Assembly (NCBI GenBank): GCA_028279185.1
Contig: JANQSS010000137.1
Location: forward strand, 1-64,000
Direction: 5' to 3'
DNA from: Saprospiraceae bacterium
GTDB lineage: Bacteria; Bacteroidota; Bacteroidia; Chitinophagales; Saprospiraceae
DNA length: 64,000 bases
How positions within the stretch are numbered: position 1 is the first letter of the stretch; each line of letters starts with the position of its first letter. Shown piece after piece: positions 1-8,987 of this stretch. The notes below the pieces were generated by a model, which worked only from the letters and a program-made list of their open reading frames with translations, was not told where the DNA came from and searched no databases. A program made the translations under genes and the position numbers.

Positions 1-52
1 CTACCCCGGCTAACACGTTGAATGTCAGAAAGGTGTGTTGTTTTTTACCCAT
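1..52 (-). CDS. 5' end of a truncated gene, putative signal peptide
   Basis: An ATG on the minus strand at 52 opens a frame that runs off the window edge, giving 17 residues (MGKKQHTFLTFNVLAGV). The basic start followed by a hydrophobic stretch resembles the beginning of a signal peptide or a first membrane segment. It starts only 9 nt after the stop of the endonuclease-like gene at 62-2053, so it would be the next gene of the same transcript. Too little is visible to assign a product. Confidence 0.45.
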   Translation of the reverse strand, partial: MGKKQHTFLTFNVLAGV

Positions 53-61
53 GCGCTGAAA

Positions 62-2053
62 TCAGTCCCCGCAACTCTCAATTACTGCTTCGAAAACAGC
101 CCCTAATTCAACCGTAAATTCACTCTGTAGGTCGATACTTGTGCCCGCCTCAAACCGAACAGAATCTGGAGAAGCTACACGCCCGGCAGATGTTATTGAT
201 ACATTTGCAGCATATGTATTTGCAAAAAGAGGATCATCGTTAAGTATCAGGTGTTCAGCGCAAGCAGGTGACGTCAGTGTGGCTTCGAGCTCCATGACGA
301 CTGGCAGGTGATCCGACATGTAATAAATAGCATGCAAAATATGATCCGGGACATCTGACGTGTTACCCGGGTCAGTGACCGACTTGTTAAATATCGATCC
401 ATCATTGCCCAATGCTTCGTACGAGTCCGGAATGTAAGCCAAGCGCATTGACTCATTTTCAATAGGATCGGATATAAGTAAAAAGTCAAATCGGCTATCA
501 CACCCACCTCGTGCACCACAATCAAGTGATGGTGTTCCATTGGCGCGGGTTGATTGCGTATGCGTGGTACGGAAAGAGAAATTTTCATTCCAGTTTCCCG
601 GCGTATTAATAGGATCATTTAATGGTCTCGAACCCCCGAGTAATATTTGATAGGCCTCTTCGCTGGACGTATATAGGTTTAAATCTCCTCCTAAAATAGC
701 ATTGCGTTCTGGAAAACTCTCCAAATGTGTTCGTAAAAAATTGCAGGCGGTGATGCGTTTTAGTGAATCATCCGGATCTTGTCCGGCCTTTAAATGAGCC
801 ATATAAAAGTCGATAAAAAGAGTGTCCTGTGTGGTTACCAAGTTTACATCATTGACAAAAACCGTATACTTATTTATATCTCGAATATTGGTTGTTATTT
901 CTGTTTGACTATATAATGTAAGTTTTTCAGAATTATAGTAAAACATATTATTTAATTCATTGGATCCACCGGATTGATCTAACACAAAATTGGCTGCTGC
1001 GTAGTTCGAAAAACCGTTGCTATTCAAAGATTCATTTAATATTTGGTCCGCACCAAATTGATTTTGCAATTCGCAAACCATTAAAACGTCTGGTACGTAA
1101 TAATGCACGATTTTTTCAAGTGTATCCCATCGCGAAGGAACGGCCGTATTCGCTCCACAATCATCTCGTCCAGTTGGAAAATTCAATAAATTATAGCTCA
1201 TAATTCGCAAACCTATCTCAGCGGCACAAGCCGTGTCAATTTCAATCGCTTGAGACATCCCGGTTAAATTCCCACTACTTGCTCCAAGCGTGTAAACCCC
1301 TGCCATACTTAGACTTAAATCAGAAATCGAAACACAACCATTAATTGCATCGTAAACCAATGCTCCTGATAAATTTCCAGGCCCGGATGATTTAAACAGC
1401 GTTATCTCTCCTGAAAAAGTGTCGGCTACAAATCCATTGCTATCTGTTGCACAAATTACTACACCAAAGGGGGTATTTGCCTGACGGCAAAAATCAGGTA
1501 TTGGATCAAAACGCAATTCAGTTGGTTCAACATAACATGTGTCCGCACTCACGCAAACGTTTTCCAAATAGAAAGTTCCTGTAACTCTGCGTGTCATTTG
1601 CCATCGAATACGACTGGCAAATGGAGGAGGAAGACTGCTTGAAGGAAGGTCTATACAAATATTAATATATGTCGTGGGGCTCATATTACCGTCGGTTACA
1701 ATACTATCAAGCACGATAAAATTGACGTCATCTTCACTATATGTAAGCTCGACGGTAAAGTCCGATGAAGCCGAAGATGCATGCCAATCAAAGCATACTT
1801 GACCTGCACATGTGTATATAGCACTGGTCATGAATTCAGAAACTGCATTCATCCCTACTGCGGGGTCTTGTATTGGGTCAGGTGGCACAGAGCTGCCAAT
1901 ATTTGTGCCCGGGCCTCTAATCCAGCCTTGTGGAGGAACGTTATTTGTTGCTCCGGTGAAATCTTCATCCGCTAAATCACAAGATTGGCTTTGAACACTA
2001 ACGAAACTCAGGAAAAAGATGGAATAAATCGCAAGTTGAAACAGTAATCGCAT
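62..2053 (-). CDS. Secreted endonuclease/exonuclease/phosphatase-fold protein with coathanger C-terminus
   Basis: 663 residues. A signal peptide (about 1-23) is followed by a Cys-containing beta-rich N-terminal region (25-275) and an EEP (DNase I/exonuclease III-like) domain at about 283-590. EEP landmarks are visible: MSYNLLNF with Asn near 288, CELQ with Glu near 328, MAHLKAG with His near 420, GGDLNL with Asp 457 and SDHLP with Asp 581/His 582, so the catalytic set looks intact. The last 60 residues resemble the short beta 'coathanger' repeat found at the C-termini of secreted Bacteroidota proteins. Substrate unknown: DNA, a nucleotide or a phospholipid head group are all possible for this fold. 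Likely cotranscribed with the truncated gene at 1-52. A weak promoter-like TTG-N19-TATCTTTC lies just upstream. Confidence 0.85.
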   Translation of the reverse strand: MRLLFQLAIYSIFFLSFVSVQSQSCDLADEDFTGATNNVPPQGWIRGPGTNIGSSVPPDPIQDPAVGMNAVSEFMTSAIYTCAGQVCFDWHASSASSDFTVELTYSEDDVNFIVLDSIVTDGNMSPTTYINICIDLPSSSLPPPFASRIRWQMTRRVTGTFYLENVCVSADTCYVEPTELRFDPIPDFCRQANTPFGVVICATDSNGFVADTFSGEITLFKSSGPGNLSGALVYDAINGCVSISDLSLSMAGVYTLGASSGNLTGMSQAIEIDTACAAEIGLRIMSYNLLNFPTGRDDCGANTAVPSRWDTLEKIVHYYVPDVLMVCELQNQFGADQILNESLNSNGFSNYAAANFVLDQSGGSNELNNMFYYNSEKLTLYSQTEITTNIRDINKYTVFVNDVNLVTTQDTLFIDFYMAHLKAGQDPDDSLKRITACNFLRTHLESFPERNAILGGDLNLYTSSEEAYQILLGGSRPLNDPINTPGNWNENFSFRTTHTQSTRANGTPSLDCGARGGCDSRFDFLLISDPIENESMRLAYIPDSYEALGNDGSIFNKSVTDPGNTSDVPDHILHAIYYMSDHLPVVMELEATLTSPACAEHLILNDDPLFANTYAANVSITSAGRVASPDSVRFEAGTSIDLQSEFTVELGAVFEAVIESCGD

Positions 2054-2090
2054 ATGACGAAAGATAGCGAGAATGTTGCGTATGGCAACT

Positions 2091-2123
2091 TCAAATGACG
2101 GTCAAATTGTCGTCAAATTCTGG
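2091..2123. promoter_or_regulatory. Three 11-bp direct repeats upstream of the EEP gene
   Basis: The motif TCAAATNNNNG occurs three times in a row at 2091, 2102 and 2113, exactly 11 bp apart, about one helical turn. The array lies about 38-70 bp upstream of the minus-strand start at 2053. Such phasing would suit cooperative binding by an activator. The regulator is unknown and the function is inferred. Confidence 0.35.
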
Positions 2124-2217
2124 CTTCCTTTAATCGGATATTTGAATTCCTTCGTCGTGATTTCATCAGCTTTATTTTAATGTGGTTTACATTGCCTCTA
2201 AATCAAAACTTAATTTA

Positions 2218-2493
2218 ATGTATTCATCAGGATTTATTATTACAACCAAATCCAACAGCGCAATGCAACATGCCCGAACGTACTTTAATGACATCAAAAA
2301 GTTGCAAAAAACTTCACGCGAAAATTATACAAATGAAGGAAAAAAAAGAATGTCCGTCGGTGAAATGAAAAGTGTTATTCAACGTATAAAAGACAAATAC
2401 CAAGATGATAACAAACGACTCAGAAATGTCGCAATTATTATTGCTTCGGCAAGTTTTGTAGCCATGTATTTCTATATAGCATTCGTGTTTTAA
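2218..2493 (+). CDS. Small single-pass membrane protein, first of a tandem pair
   Basis: 91 residues from the chosen ATG at 2218 (an in-frame ATG at 2182 would add 12 residues). A basic, probably helical cytoplasmic region carries LQKTSRENYTNEG and the IQRIKDKYQDDNKRLRN stretch. It is followed by one C-terminal membrane segment (about 69-89, VAIIIASASFVAMYFYIAFVF). The gene at 2667 encodes a clear paralog, matching at LQKT, NY-NEG and the arrangement of basic helix then hydrophobic tail. The start was chosen because both paralogs then begin 15-16 residues before a shared SMQ/AMQ. No known family recognised. Confidence 0.6.
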   Translation: MYSSGFIITTKSNSAMQHARTYFNDIKKLQKTSRENYTNEGKKRMSVGEMKSVIQRIKDKYQDDNKRLRNVAIIIASASFVAMYFYIAFVF

Positions 2494-2666
2494 ATAAATC
2501 AGAACACCTATGAATACACCAATCAACTGATTGACGAAAATAGACTGGGAGGTCGAACATATTATATATCACCATCTAATATGATTTTTTCGTATGACAT
2601 TGACAATGCACAAGCCCTGTTGGGCTAAGGTTGAATCCATATTTTTTCAATATTTATACAAGAATA

Positions 2667-2942
2667 ATGACTGCTTTTATTGATGCTATCAACCGTAATA
2701 AGCACAATCGTTCTATGCAACGCTCGGGTAGATCGTTTGAACGTCGAGATGCACTGCAAAAAACCACGGTAGACAACTATCAAAATGAAGGAATTAAGTC
2801 ATTGACCGAAGCAGAGCGTCGTGTTGTTCGCAACCGAATTCGAAGTAAATATCGCAAGGATAGAATGCGATTCTATTTTGTTGCAATACCGTTTACAGTT
2901 GTTGTACTCTGCGGACTATACTATATATTATTTTTCTACTAA
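2667..2942 (+). CDS. Small single-pass membrane protein, second of a tandem pair
   Basis: 91 residues from ATG 2667 (an earlier in-frame ATG exists at 2631). It shares with the preceding gene the LQKT..NYQNEG segment, a strongly basic helix (about residues 46-68) and a C-terminal hydrophobic segment (VAIPFTVVVLCGLYYILFFY). About 170 nt separate the two genes. A C-terminal membrane tail with a basic cytoplasmic part suggests a tail-anchored or accessory membrane protein, but no function can be assigned. Conservation between the two copies is the main evidence that both are real genes. Confidence 0.6.
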   Translation: MTAFIDAINRNKHNRSMQRSGRSFERRDALQKTTVDNYQNEGIKSLTEAERRVVRNRIRSKYRKDRMRFYFVAIPFTVVVLCGLYYILFFY

Positions 2943-3099
2943 CAAAGGTTTGGGGCTGGTAGGGGCAACGTCATTGAAGAATTTATGTCGAAAACATAAA
3001 ATCAGATCGCACGACTATTCAAGGTAACCCAGGTAAATAAGTTGTTTTTGTCGGCGATCTGATAAAATGGAGGTGTCCTCAAACAAATAGCCTATATTA

Positions 3100-3126
3100 C
3101 ACCGATCATTGAAAGTATGATCGGTG
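3100..3126. other. Perfect 10-bp inverted repeat (hairpin)
   Basis: CACCGATCAT, a 7-nt loop and ATGATCGGTG form a perfect 10-bp stem between the small membrane protein pair and the convergent hydrolase gene. No T-run follows on either strand within a few bases, so a classical intrinsic terminator is not well supported. It could still end transcription from either side or be an operator. Confidence 0.4.
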
Positions 3127-3201
3127 CGACAACAGTAAAGACGCATTGCTGTCCATGAACGCTGCCTGAGTATTAGGTTTTAAACCGATGGAGATCAAAA
3201 T

Positions 3202-4257
3202 TTAATGCGTATCGATAAAACCTGATACGACTTGTACAAAACGATCAGGCTCAGTTATCATGGGTGAATGACCGGAACGCTCGAAAACGACAAGTTCTTT
3301 GTCCAACGAGGCGATCCGATTCAATGCTGTTGTACCTAATTCCGGAGAGACGACTAAATCATATCTACCCCAAATAAGTAAGGTTGGAATTTGAATAGAA
3401 GACAATTGATCCGTTACAGAATAGCTCTCGAGTCCGTTATCCACTAATTGTTGCGCAGTCGTTGTCCCGGCTATTGTTGTTGTAATAATATTATTTACGA
3501 AAATTAAGTTCTTGATTGGAAGGAAGGGGTTTTCTTCATCTCTATCATTTATAAATCCATCATCATTTAACTTTTGTTCCGCCTCAAATGCCCGTTTATT
3601 TATATACGAAAAATCAACAGTATTCGTGTCAAGTTCATTGACGCGAGTGAGCGAACTTTCCCAAAAGGACATATTGTTTCCTAATTGTATTTGCTCAGAA
3701 CCTATCGTTTGGAATTGACGTATGGCTCCGCGGTACGTTTGTGGCAAATCATGTGCTCCGGAAACTTCTATCCAACCGTTATATTGTTGTTGATAGTTCT
3801 CTGTTACCATGACCGTTGACCCTAGTGTTCCGCCCCAACTGTGACCTAATAGGAATAGGCGAATATCATTTCCATATTTATGGTGCAATACACGAGCAAG
3901 TGCATCGACATCAGCGGCCATTAATTCAACAGTGACTTCATCCTTATCATAATTACCTTGTGCCATCCCTTGTCCGCGTTGGTCAAAATAGACGACGGCA
4001 TATCGTTCTTCCAGACGCTCAGAGTAAGAACCTATGCGATAATCGAGCCCGCTGCCTCCAGGGCCACCGTGCAATAAAATAATGAAGGTTTCGGAGGTAC
4101 CATTCCCGTAGATGTGTGCCGGGATATCAGCATTAGCATGTCGGACATAAATTACTTCATTTAAGTCGGACAAGTCGTCACTACTACAGGAAATTAATCC
4201 GGCAAAAAGGAACAATAATATTTTATACAAATCAATAGAAAGCATCTGTGTTTTCAT
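3202..4257 (-). CDS. Lipoprotein alpha/beta hydrolase, proline iminopeptidase-like
   Basis: 351 residues. The N-terminus is a lipoprotein signal with lipobox LISC (Cys 24) followed by SSDD. The alpha/beta-hydrolase core carries the oxyanion-type HGGPGGSG motif (63-70), DQRGQG (92-97), the nucleophile elbow GHSWGG with Ser 140, the acid in GRYD (Asp 300) and the catalytic His in SGHSP (His 330). HGGPG plus DQRG is typical of the proline iminopeptidase (S33) group, so an N-terminal prolyl peptidase or related hydrolase anchored in the envelope is likely; the true substrate is unknown. Its start overlaps the stop of the upstream gene by 4 nt (ATGA), indicating translational coupling. Confidence 0.85.
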   Translation of the reverse strand: MKTQMLSIDLYKILLFLFAGLISCSSDDLSDLNEVIYVRHANADIPAHIYGNGTSETFIILLHGGPGGSGLDYRIGSYSERLEERYAVVYFDQRGQGMAQGNYDKDEVTVELMAADVDALARVLHHKYGNDIRLFLLGHSWGGTLGSTVMVTENYQQQYNGWIEVSGAHDLPQTYRGAIRQFQTIGSEQIQLGNNMSFWESSLTRVNELDTNTVDFSYINKRAFEAEQKLNDDGFINDRDEENPFLPIKNLIFVNNIITTTIAGTTTAQQLVDNGLESYSVTDQLSSIQIPTLLIWGRYDLVVSPELGTTALNRIASLDKELVVFERSGHSPMITEPDRFVQVVSGFIDTH

Positions 4258-4868
4258 ACTCTATCATTTTTACGGCGAGAAAACCTGTACCCGTATTCCA
4301 AATTTAACGAGGGTAGAATACCCGCGTTGTACGGAATAAGCATCATAATATGCAGTTTGAAATGATGCGCTAAGGTTTTTTTATTTTCTTTTAGTTTACC
4401 TATTCCTATTGATATGGATGGAGCGTAGTTACCACGACTGGCAAACTTTAATCTACTGACATTTCCACTGTCATCAACATTATAGGTTTCAGGCAAGAAG
4501 GATCGATGATAGTTGAGTGGGCTGAAGGCATAGGTTATCTGCCTGTTTGATGAATTAGTTTTTCTCAGAATAATACCATTGTTCACCATGGCACCGACGT
4601 GACTTTTTGGATCCCAATAGAACCCAAGTTGATGTGTAACAACAAAATCCCAGGTAATGTCGCGGCCACTTTTTTTTGTTTTCGTTTTAGATTTCAGCGG
4701 ATACTCAATGCCTCCTATGAGTCCTGGGTTCCAAATAGAATTTCCAAAATACCCAAGGCTATATTCAATAGGTGATTTACCGCTGATGTTTTTATTGGAT
4801 TGTGCATAACTACATACACAGAAGCAAAGGAATATGAAACTTAAAACGATAGAGTACAATCTAATCAT
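4254..4868 (-). CDS. Secreted hypothetical protein, possible small outer-membrane barrel
   Basis: 204 residues with a signal peptide (about 1-22, ending CSYAQ). The mature part alternates polar and hydrophobic residues with many Gly, Asn and Tyr (LGYFGNSIWNPGLIGGIEY, TYAFSPLNYHRSF, LNLEYGYRF), which suits beta-strands and possibly a small outer-membrane barrel. It ends in a basic tail (RFSRRKNDRV). No family recognised. The 3' end overlaps the start of the lipoprotein hydrolase by 4 nt, so the two proteins are probably made together; the barrel idea is inference. Confidence 0.7.
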   Translation of the reverse strand: MIRLYSIVLSFIFLCFCVCSYAQSNKNISGKSPIEYSLGYFGNSIWNPGLIGGIEYPLKSKTKTKKSGRDITWDFVVTHQLGFYWDPKSHVGAMVNNGIILRKTNSSNRQITYAFSPLNYHRSFLPETYNVDDSGNVSRLKFASRGNYAPSISIGIGKLKENKKTLAHHFKLHIMMLIPYNAGILPSLNLEYGYRFSRRKNDRV

Positions 4869-4917
4869 ATGTGAATACCGTGATGTGCTTATAAAACGAT
4901 TTTATTGAAAGGCTATT

Positions 4918-5376
4918 TTATTTGCAATCAATTCGTTCCAATACATCCAATGTGCTTTGTCCATTATTCCTTTCGTGTCGCTTTCCTTCAATAGTCACAC
5001 TTCCTGATCGAGCTAACCTAGCCGACTGTTGATCGTATTCGAAAATGATCTTTTCCATGTGCTGTTGACCATTGACGACATAGTTAAAGTCGAGTACGTA
5101 TTCTTCGCTGTAAAATGAGCCACTTACTCGCCCTTCGATATTTTCGCCACCTTTTGATTTCAATTTGAGGTTGCCGGAAATATGATCGTCTTCTACGGTA
5201 AAATGTATGTTTAGTTTTCCATTTTTATATTTTTTTTCGAAACAAAATTGATCATTGGATTGGTCAGAAATAGATTCAGTGGGAGGGGGTGCCTCACTAC
5301 TCGAGGGAGCAGATTTATCAGCAGTGCAGGCAAAGGGGAGTATGAAAATAATGACGAAAAATTTAATTTGTTTCAT
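4918..5376 (-). CDS. Small lipoprotein, unknown function
   Basis: 152 residues. A lipoprotein-type signal (MKQIKFFVIIFILPFACTADKS, probable lipid-modified Cys 17) precedes a Ser/Pro/Glu linker (about 22-40). A beta-rich domain follows, with repeated charged strands (KLNIHFTVEDDHISGNLKLKS; IEGRVSGSFYSEEYVLDF) and a C-terminal Cys. It lies 49 nt upstream of the barrel-like gene and may be the first gene of a three-gene envelope operon ending with the hydrolase. No family recognised. Confidence 0.7.
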   Translation of the reverse strand: MKQIKFFVIIFILPFACTADKSAPSSSEAPPPTESISDQSNDQFCFEKKYKNGKLNIHFTVEDDHISGNLKLKSKGGENIEGRVSGSFYSEEYVLDFNYVVNGQQHMEKIIFEYDQQSARLARSGSVTIEGKRHERNNGQSTLDVLERIDCK

Positions 5377-5524
5377 ATTAATGTTACTTGTTGTTTTATC
5401 TCGTTTTAAGATTGCTAAAAAAGACTGAAATCAATGTTGAAGTCTGAAGGAGGTCAAAGATAAATTATACATTTGTTAATGAACAAATAAATTTACAACC
5501 ATGAAATGCCACGTACTTTAATGA

Positions 5525-8392
5525 TTATTTTAAAATATGTCCCGGAGTTACGCCAAATCGTTCTTTATATTTTCGACTGAAGTATGATTGACTTAAAATG
5601 CCAACTTGAAATTGAACTTCTTTAACAGAATACACTTGATTAGATAAAAGAAGTTTTCGGGCTTGAAGTAGTCGAATTTCTAGAATAAATTGTACTGCCG
5701 TCAGCCCTGTTTCTTTTTTTAACAGGCGATTGAGTTGTCGTTGACTGTAGTGCAATTTTTCTGCTAATTGCTCCACGCTGAAGTCTTCTTCTTGGATATG
5801 TTGTTGCACAATATTGATAGCCTGATCAACGAAAGAGGAGTCAGCCGGCTTTGCATCATCAGGGGCTGAGTTCGTGTTTTGTGCTTCTTCACGAATGAAT
5901 TTATGCGTCAGTAAATTCTTTATGCGAACTAAGAGTTCTTCCGTGATAAACGGTTTAGTAATGTAGTCATCAACACCGAGATTAAGTCCAGTCAGCTTAT
6001 CTTCATCCAAGGCTCGAGCCGAAAGAAAAATGAATGGTGTTTTTTCATGTTGCGATAGCGAATTGACACGCTTTTTAAAGTCAAAGCCATCCATTCCGGG
6101 CATCATAATATCCGATATGATAAGATCGAAAGAAGCACTGTCCAAATGCCGCAACGCTATGTGCGCATTTTCAGCAGTAACGATGGAATAAAATGGAGTA
6201 AGTGTTTGCGCCAAATAATTACGCATTTCTGCATTGTCCTCGACTAAAAGTATGCGAGATTGACCTAAGTCATATTGCGGTGTCAGACCGGAATCGTATT
6301 CCACAGGCTCTATTACATCCGAAGCATCGTATTCCTTTTGAGTTTGTACGGGAATTTGGAAAGAAAAAGTGCTGCCATGATTGATGGCACTCGTTACATC
6401 AATTTTTCCATTCAATAATGCAAGTAGTTCGTGTACGATTGCGAGGCCAAGTCCGGACCCTTCGACCCGCTGCGATTGTTGATGGCTGGCGCGAAAATAT
6501 TTGTCAAAGAGGTAGTTTATTTCATTTTCCGGTATTCCCGGTCCTTCATCGCGAATGGAAGTCATTAAGGTGTTACTATGTAATGAAACATCAACATTTA
6601 TGGTCGATTGTGGCGGACTATATTGAAGGGCATTTTTGAGTAAATTATTAAATACCTTTTCATACTTATCGTAATCGAATTCAAGGACTTGCTCGTCGTC
6701 AAAATGGATGGTTGACTGAACGTCAACCTGTAAATCCTGGGCATATGAATCAAAGGCATTAATTATTTTTTGAAGTTCAAATGCAGTGGGTTTGCTTTTT
6801 GGGTGAAGTGGAATAACTTGATTTTCGAGACGGGCCAATTCCAGCATTTCACTTGTCAACTGTAGTAAATGCTGACTATTTCGATCGGCTATTTCCAATA
6901 AATTTTTTGTATTTGAGGGCTTTGTTGCCTTTAGTGCATCTTTTATAGGAGCAGAAATTAGGGTGAGCGGAGTACGAATATCGTGCGATATATTTTCGAA
7001 CCAACGCGACTTCATTTCGCTCAACGACTTTATGGACTCCGTTTCTACGGCCTGTAGTTGAAGTGCATGTTGCGCTTCACGTTTTCGTTTACGCTGTTGG
7101 TTAAAAAAGAACAGTCCCCCGAGGCCTATTAATGATATAAGGCCGAGGCCAATCAATAACTGCCTGTTTCTTTTATTTTTCTCTTTTGCAATAACGAGTT
7201 CTTTTTCGGCGAGCTGTTTTTCTTTTTCGGCTGTCTCGTATTTTACTTGAAACTCTGAAGTGTATTCGGCATCTTGTGAATACTCCAAAGAATCAAAAAG
7301 ATCATATGTAATGGATAGATAATCGTATGCATTTTCGTATTCACCTGTACATTTATAAAAATCTGACCGTCCCTTATTATATAATATTTGCATTGAAAGC
7401 GTAAGTGGTAGTTGTTGCTGTTCAATATAATTGTCCAGCCAATTAATACTTTCACGTGCTTCTCGTGAGTTGCAAGAAGATACTTGAGCCTGAATTAAAG
7501 CGATCATGCACTCAAAGCAAGTGGGAGGTGCTTTTTCCATTAAGACCTCCCTTGATCGATATATTAATACCGGAACGGAGTCAAGTTGGCCTCGCTTTAA
7601 AAGATATTGTGCGTGCATGCACTCTGCTTCTGCAACGTCTACCGTAGAATTATAGGATCTGTAAATGTCGACGGCTTCTAAGTAATTAGATTCGTGCTCT
7701 TCCATATTGTCTGTAATGATTGCCAAATTGTAGAGCGCATTTGCGAGGAAAAAAGAATTACTTCCTTTTCGTAAGTGAATTATGGCGTCTCTGAAATAGG
7801 GTTCTGCAAGCGTATACTGGTTTCTGTCTTTGTAGATTAGTCCAATATTTTGAAGTGAAGCTCCAATATTGGTGTGATCAGTAGAGTCCGTAACAGAAGC
7901 AAGTGCTTTCTGATAATGGGATAGCGCCTGGGCATGATTTCCATTACGCGTATGACATTGGGCATGTATGGTGTGAAATTTCCAATTTAAATTATCATCA
8001 TCTGATCGTTTCACGAATGGTAGTGCGAGATCCAGAAACATTTGTGCGCTATCGATTTCTCCAATTAAAATGTACAAATAACTTATATCAACCCTTGTTT
8101 GCCCGCCGAGGATGTCGTTGCCTGTCTCATTAGCAAGGGCAATGGCTTTTGGAATGCTGTTAAAGCACTTGTCCAGATCAGTGTATGGATATGTCCTAAT
8201 CATAAGCCGCAGAAGCGCCTTTAATTTGACTTCACTATCAGTGTGATTTATCACAAGACTTTCCAAACTATCAACAATAGGAGTTTGTGACTTGCAACGA
8301 ATAGGGTAGAAGGAAAATAGAAAAAACACCACAACAACCTTTATAAACCCCAGAAAATCAATGCATTGGAGTCTCTTGTCCAATTTCAGCAT
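5525..8392 (-). CDS. Hybrid two-component sensor (TPR-kinase-receiver-AraC), copy A
   Basis: One-piece signalling protein of about 955 residues; an in-frame ATG at 8452 would add 20. The start at 8392 places a signal-type hydrophobic stretch near the N-terminus. Numbered from the longer start: periplasmic TPR-like repeats (about 60-410), membrane segment (431-450), HisKA with phospho-acceptor His 490 in ENISHDIRTP, HATPase with NLLKNAL, DEGPGIP and GSGLGL (603-672), receiver domain (732-848) with phospho-acceptor Asp 781 in DIMMPGMDG and Lys in YITKPF, and an AraC-type DNA-binding domain (875-975). All key residues are present. It is divergent from the LytTR gene at 8530 and presumably controls it and the secreted S74 genes. 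Copy B lies at 12324-15113. Confidence 0.93.
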   Translation of the reverse strand: MLKLDKRLQCIDFLGFIKVVVVFFLFSFYPIRCKSQTPIVDSLESLVINHTDSEVKLKALLRLMIRTYPYTDLDKCFNSIPKAIALANETGNDILGGQTRVDISYLYILIGEIDSAQMFLDLALPFVKRSDDDNLNWKFHTIHAQCHTRNGNHAQALSHYQKALASVTDSTDHTNIGASLQNIGLIYKDRNQYTLAEPYFRDAIIHLRKGSNSFFLANALYNLAIITDNMEEHESNYLEAVDIYRSYNSTVDVAEAECMHAQYLLKRGQLDSVPVLIYRSREVLMEKAPPTCFECMIALIQAQVSSCNSREARESINWLDNYIEQQQLPLTLSMQILYNKGRSDFYKCTGEYENAYDYLSITYDLFDSLEYSQDAEYTSEFQVKYETAEKEKQLAEKELVIAKEKNKRNRQLLIGLGLISLIGLGGLFFFNQQRKRKREAQHALQLQAVETESIKSLSEMKSRWFENISHDIRTPLTLISAPIKDALKATKPSNTKNLLEIADRNSQHLLQLTSEMLELARLENQVIPLHPKSKPTAFELQKIINAFDSYAQDLQVDVQSTIHFDDEQVLEFDYDKYEKVFNNLLKNALQYSPPQSTINVDVSLHSNTLMTSIRDEGPGIPENEINYLFDKYFRASHQQSQRVEGSGLGLAIVHELLALLNGKIDVTSAINHGSTFSFQIPVQTQKEYDASDVIEPVEYDSGLTPQYDLGQSRILLVEDNAEMRNYLAQTLTPFYSIVTAENAHIALRHLDSASFDLIISDIMMPGMDGFDFKKRVNSLSQHEKTPFIFLSARALDEDKLTGLNLGVDDYITKPFITEELLVRIKNLLTHKFIREEAQNTNSAPDDAKPADSSFVDQAINIVQQHIQEEDFSVEQLAEKLHYSQRQLNRLLKKETGLTAVQFILEIRLLQARKLLLSNQVYSVKEVQFQVGILSQSYFSRKYKERFGVTPGHILK

Positions 8393-8529
8393 ACCAATGT
8401 CCAATATGGGCAGGCCTGTTTCCTTGTTTCCGTGATTAATCAGGTTGAACATTGCAGCAACGAATTTGAATCAATTTAATCACAATTCCTACGCCTTACA
8501 AATGGCTGAGGAATAAAACTTGAAAAGCC

Positions 8530-8964
8530 ATGAAACAAGTTATAATGAAATCGGACGCTTCCGATAAAACAGCGAGGCATATTCAACTACGCGTTGTCCA
8601 TCCACATGCTGAAATACAGCCTTATGCCAGGCATATCGACAAACTAGCCATTCCAGTACGAAATGGAATACGATTGGTTCCATATGCCCAGATTTTATTT
8701 GTAGAGGCTTCAGGTAATTATTCGATTATCCACTTGAATAAAGACAAAAAACTACTTGTTTGTAAAACCCTTAAGCAATTCGAGTCACGCCTCGGACAAA
8801 CAAATTTTATTCGTTCACATCAATCGTACTTAATTAACACAGACCACATTGAACATGTGAACACATCAGCGGCTGTCACACTCACGAATGGGTCTATAGT
8901 ACCGGTTTCCCGACGACAAGTTGCGACATTAAAAAAGTACTTACTCAATAAATATTCTATTTAA
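8530..8964 (+). CDS. LytTR-domain DNA-binding regulator, copy A
   Basis: 144 residues: a short N-terminal arm (1-42) with no receiver domain, then a LytTR DNA-binding domain (about 43-140) with the hallmarks ILFVEASGNYSIIHL, FIRSHQSYLIN and PVSRRQ. Because it lacks a receiver, its activity must be set by expression, by a partner, or by the divergent AraC-type hybrid sensor. It is followed at 23 nt by the S74 surface-protein gene, so the two are almost surely cotranscribed. The LytTR of copy B (15314) has the same length, N-terminal arm and downstream spacing, showing that the unit was duplicated as a block. Confidence 0.88.
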   Translation: MKQVIMKSDASDKTARHIQLRVVHPHAEIQPYARHIDKLAIPVRNGIRLVPYAQILFVEASGNYSIIHLNKDKKLLVCKTLKQFESRLGQTNFIRSHQSYLINTDHIEHVNTSAAVTLTNGSIVPVSRRQVATLKKYLLNKYSI

Positions 8965-8987
8965 TCATTTATCTAAATTAAAAAGTC

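Noticed and set aside
2821-3027. Open frame with LKNLCRKHKIRSHDYSR, resembling the HTH of IS3-type transposase OrfA
   Set aside because: Only about 15 residues look similar, most of the frame is a shadow of the small membrane protein gene, and no other transposase part or terminal repeat is nearby.
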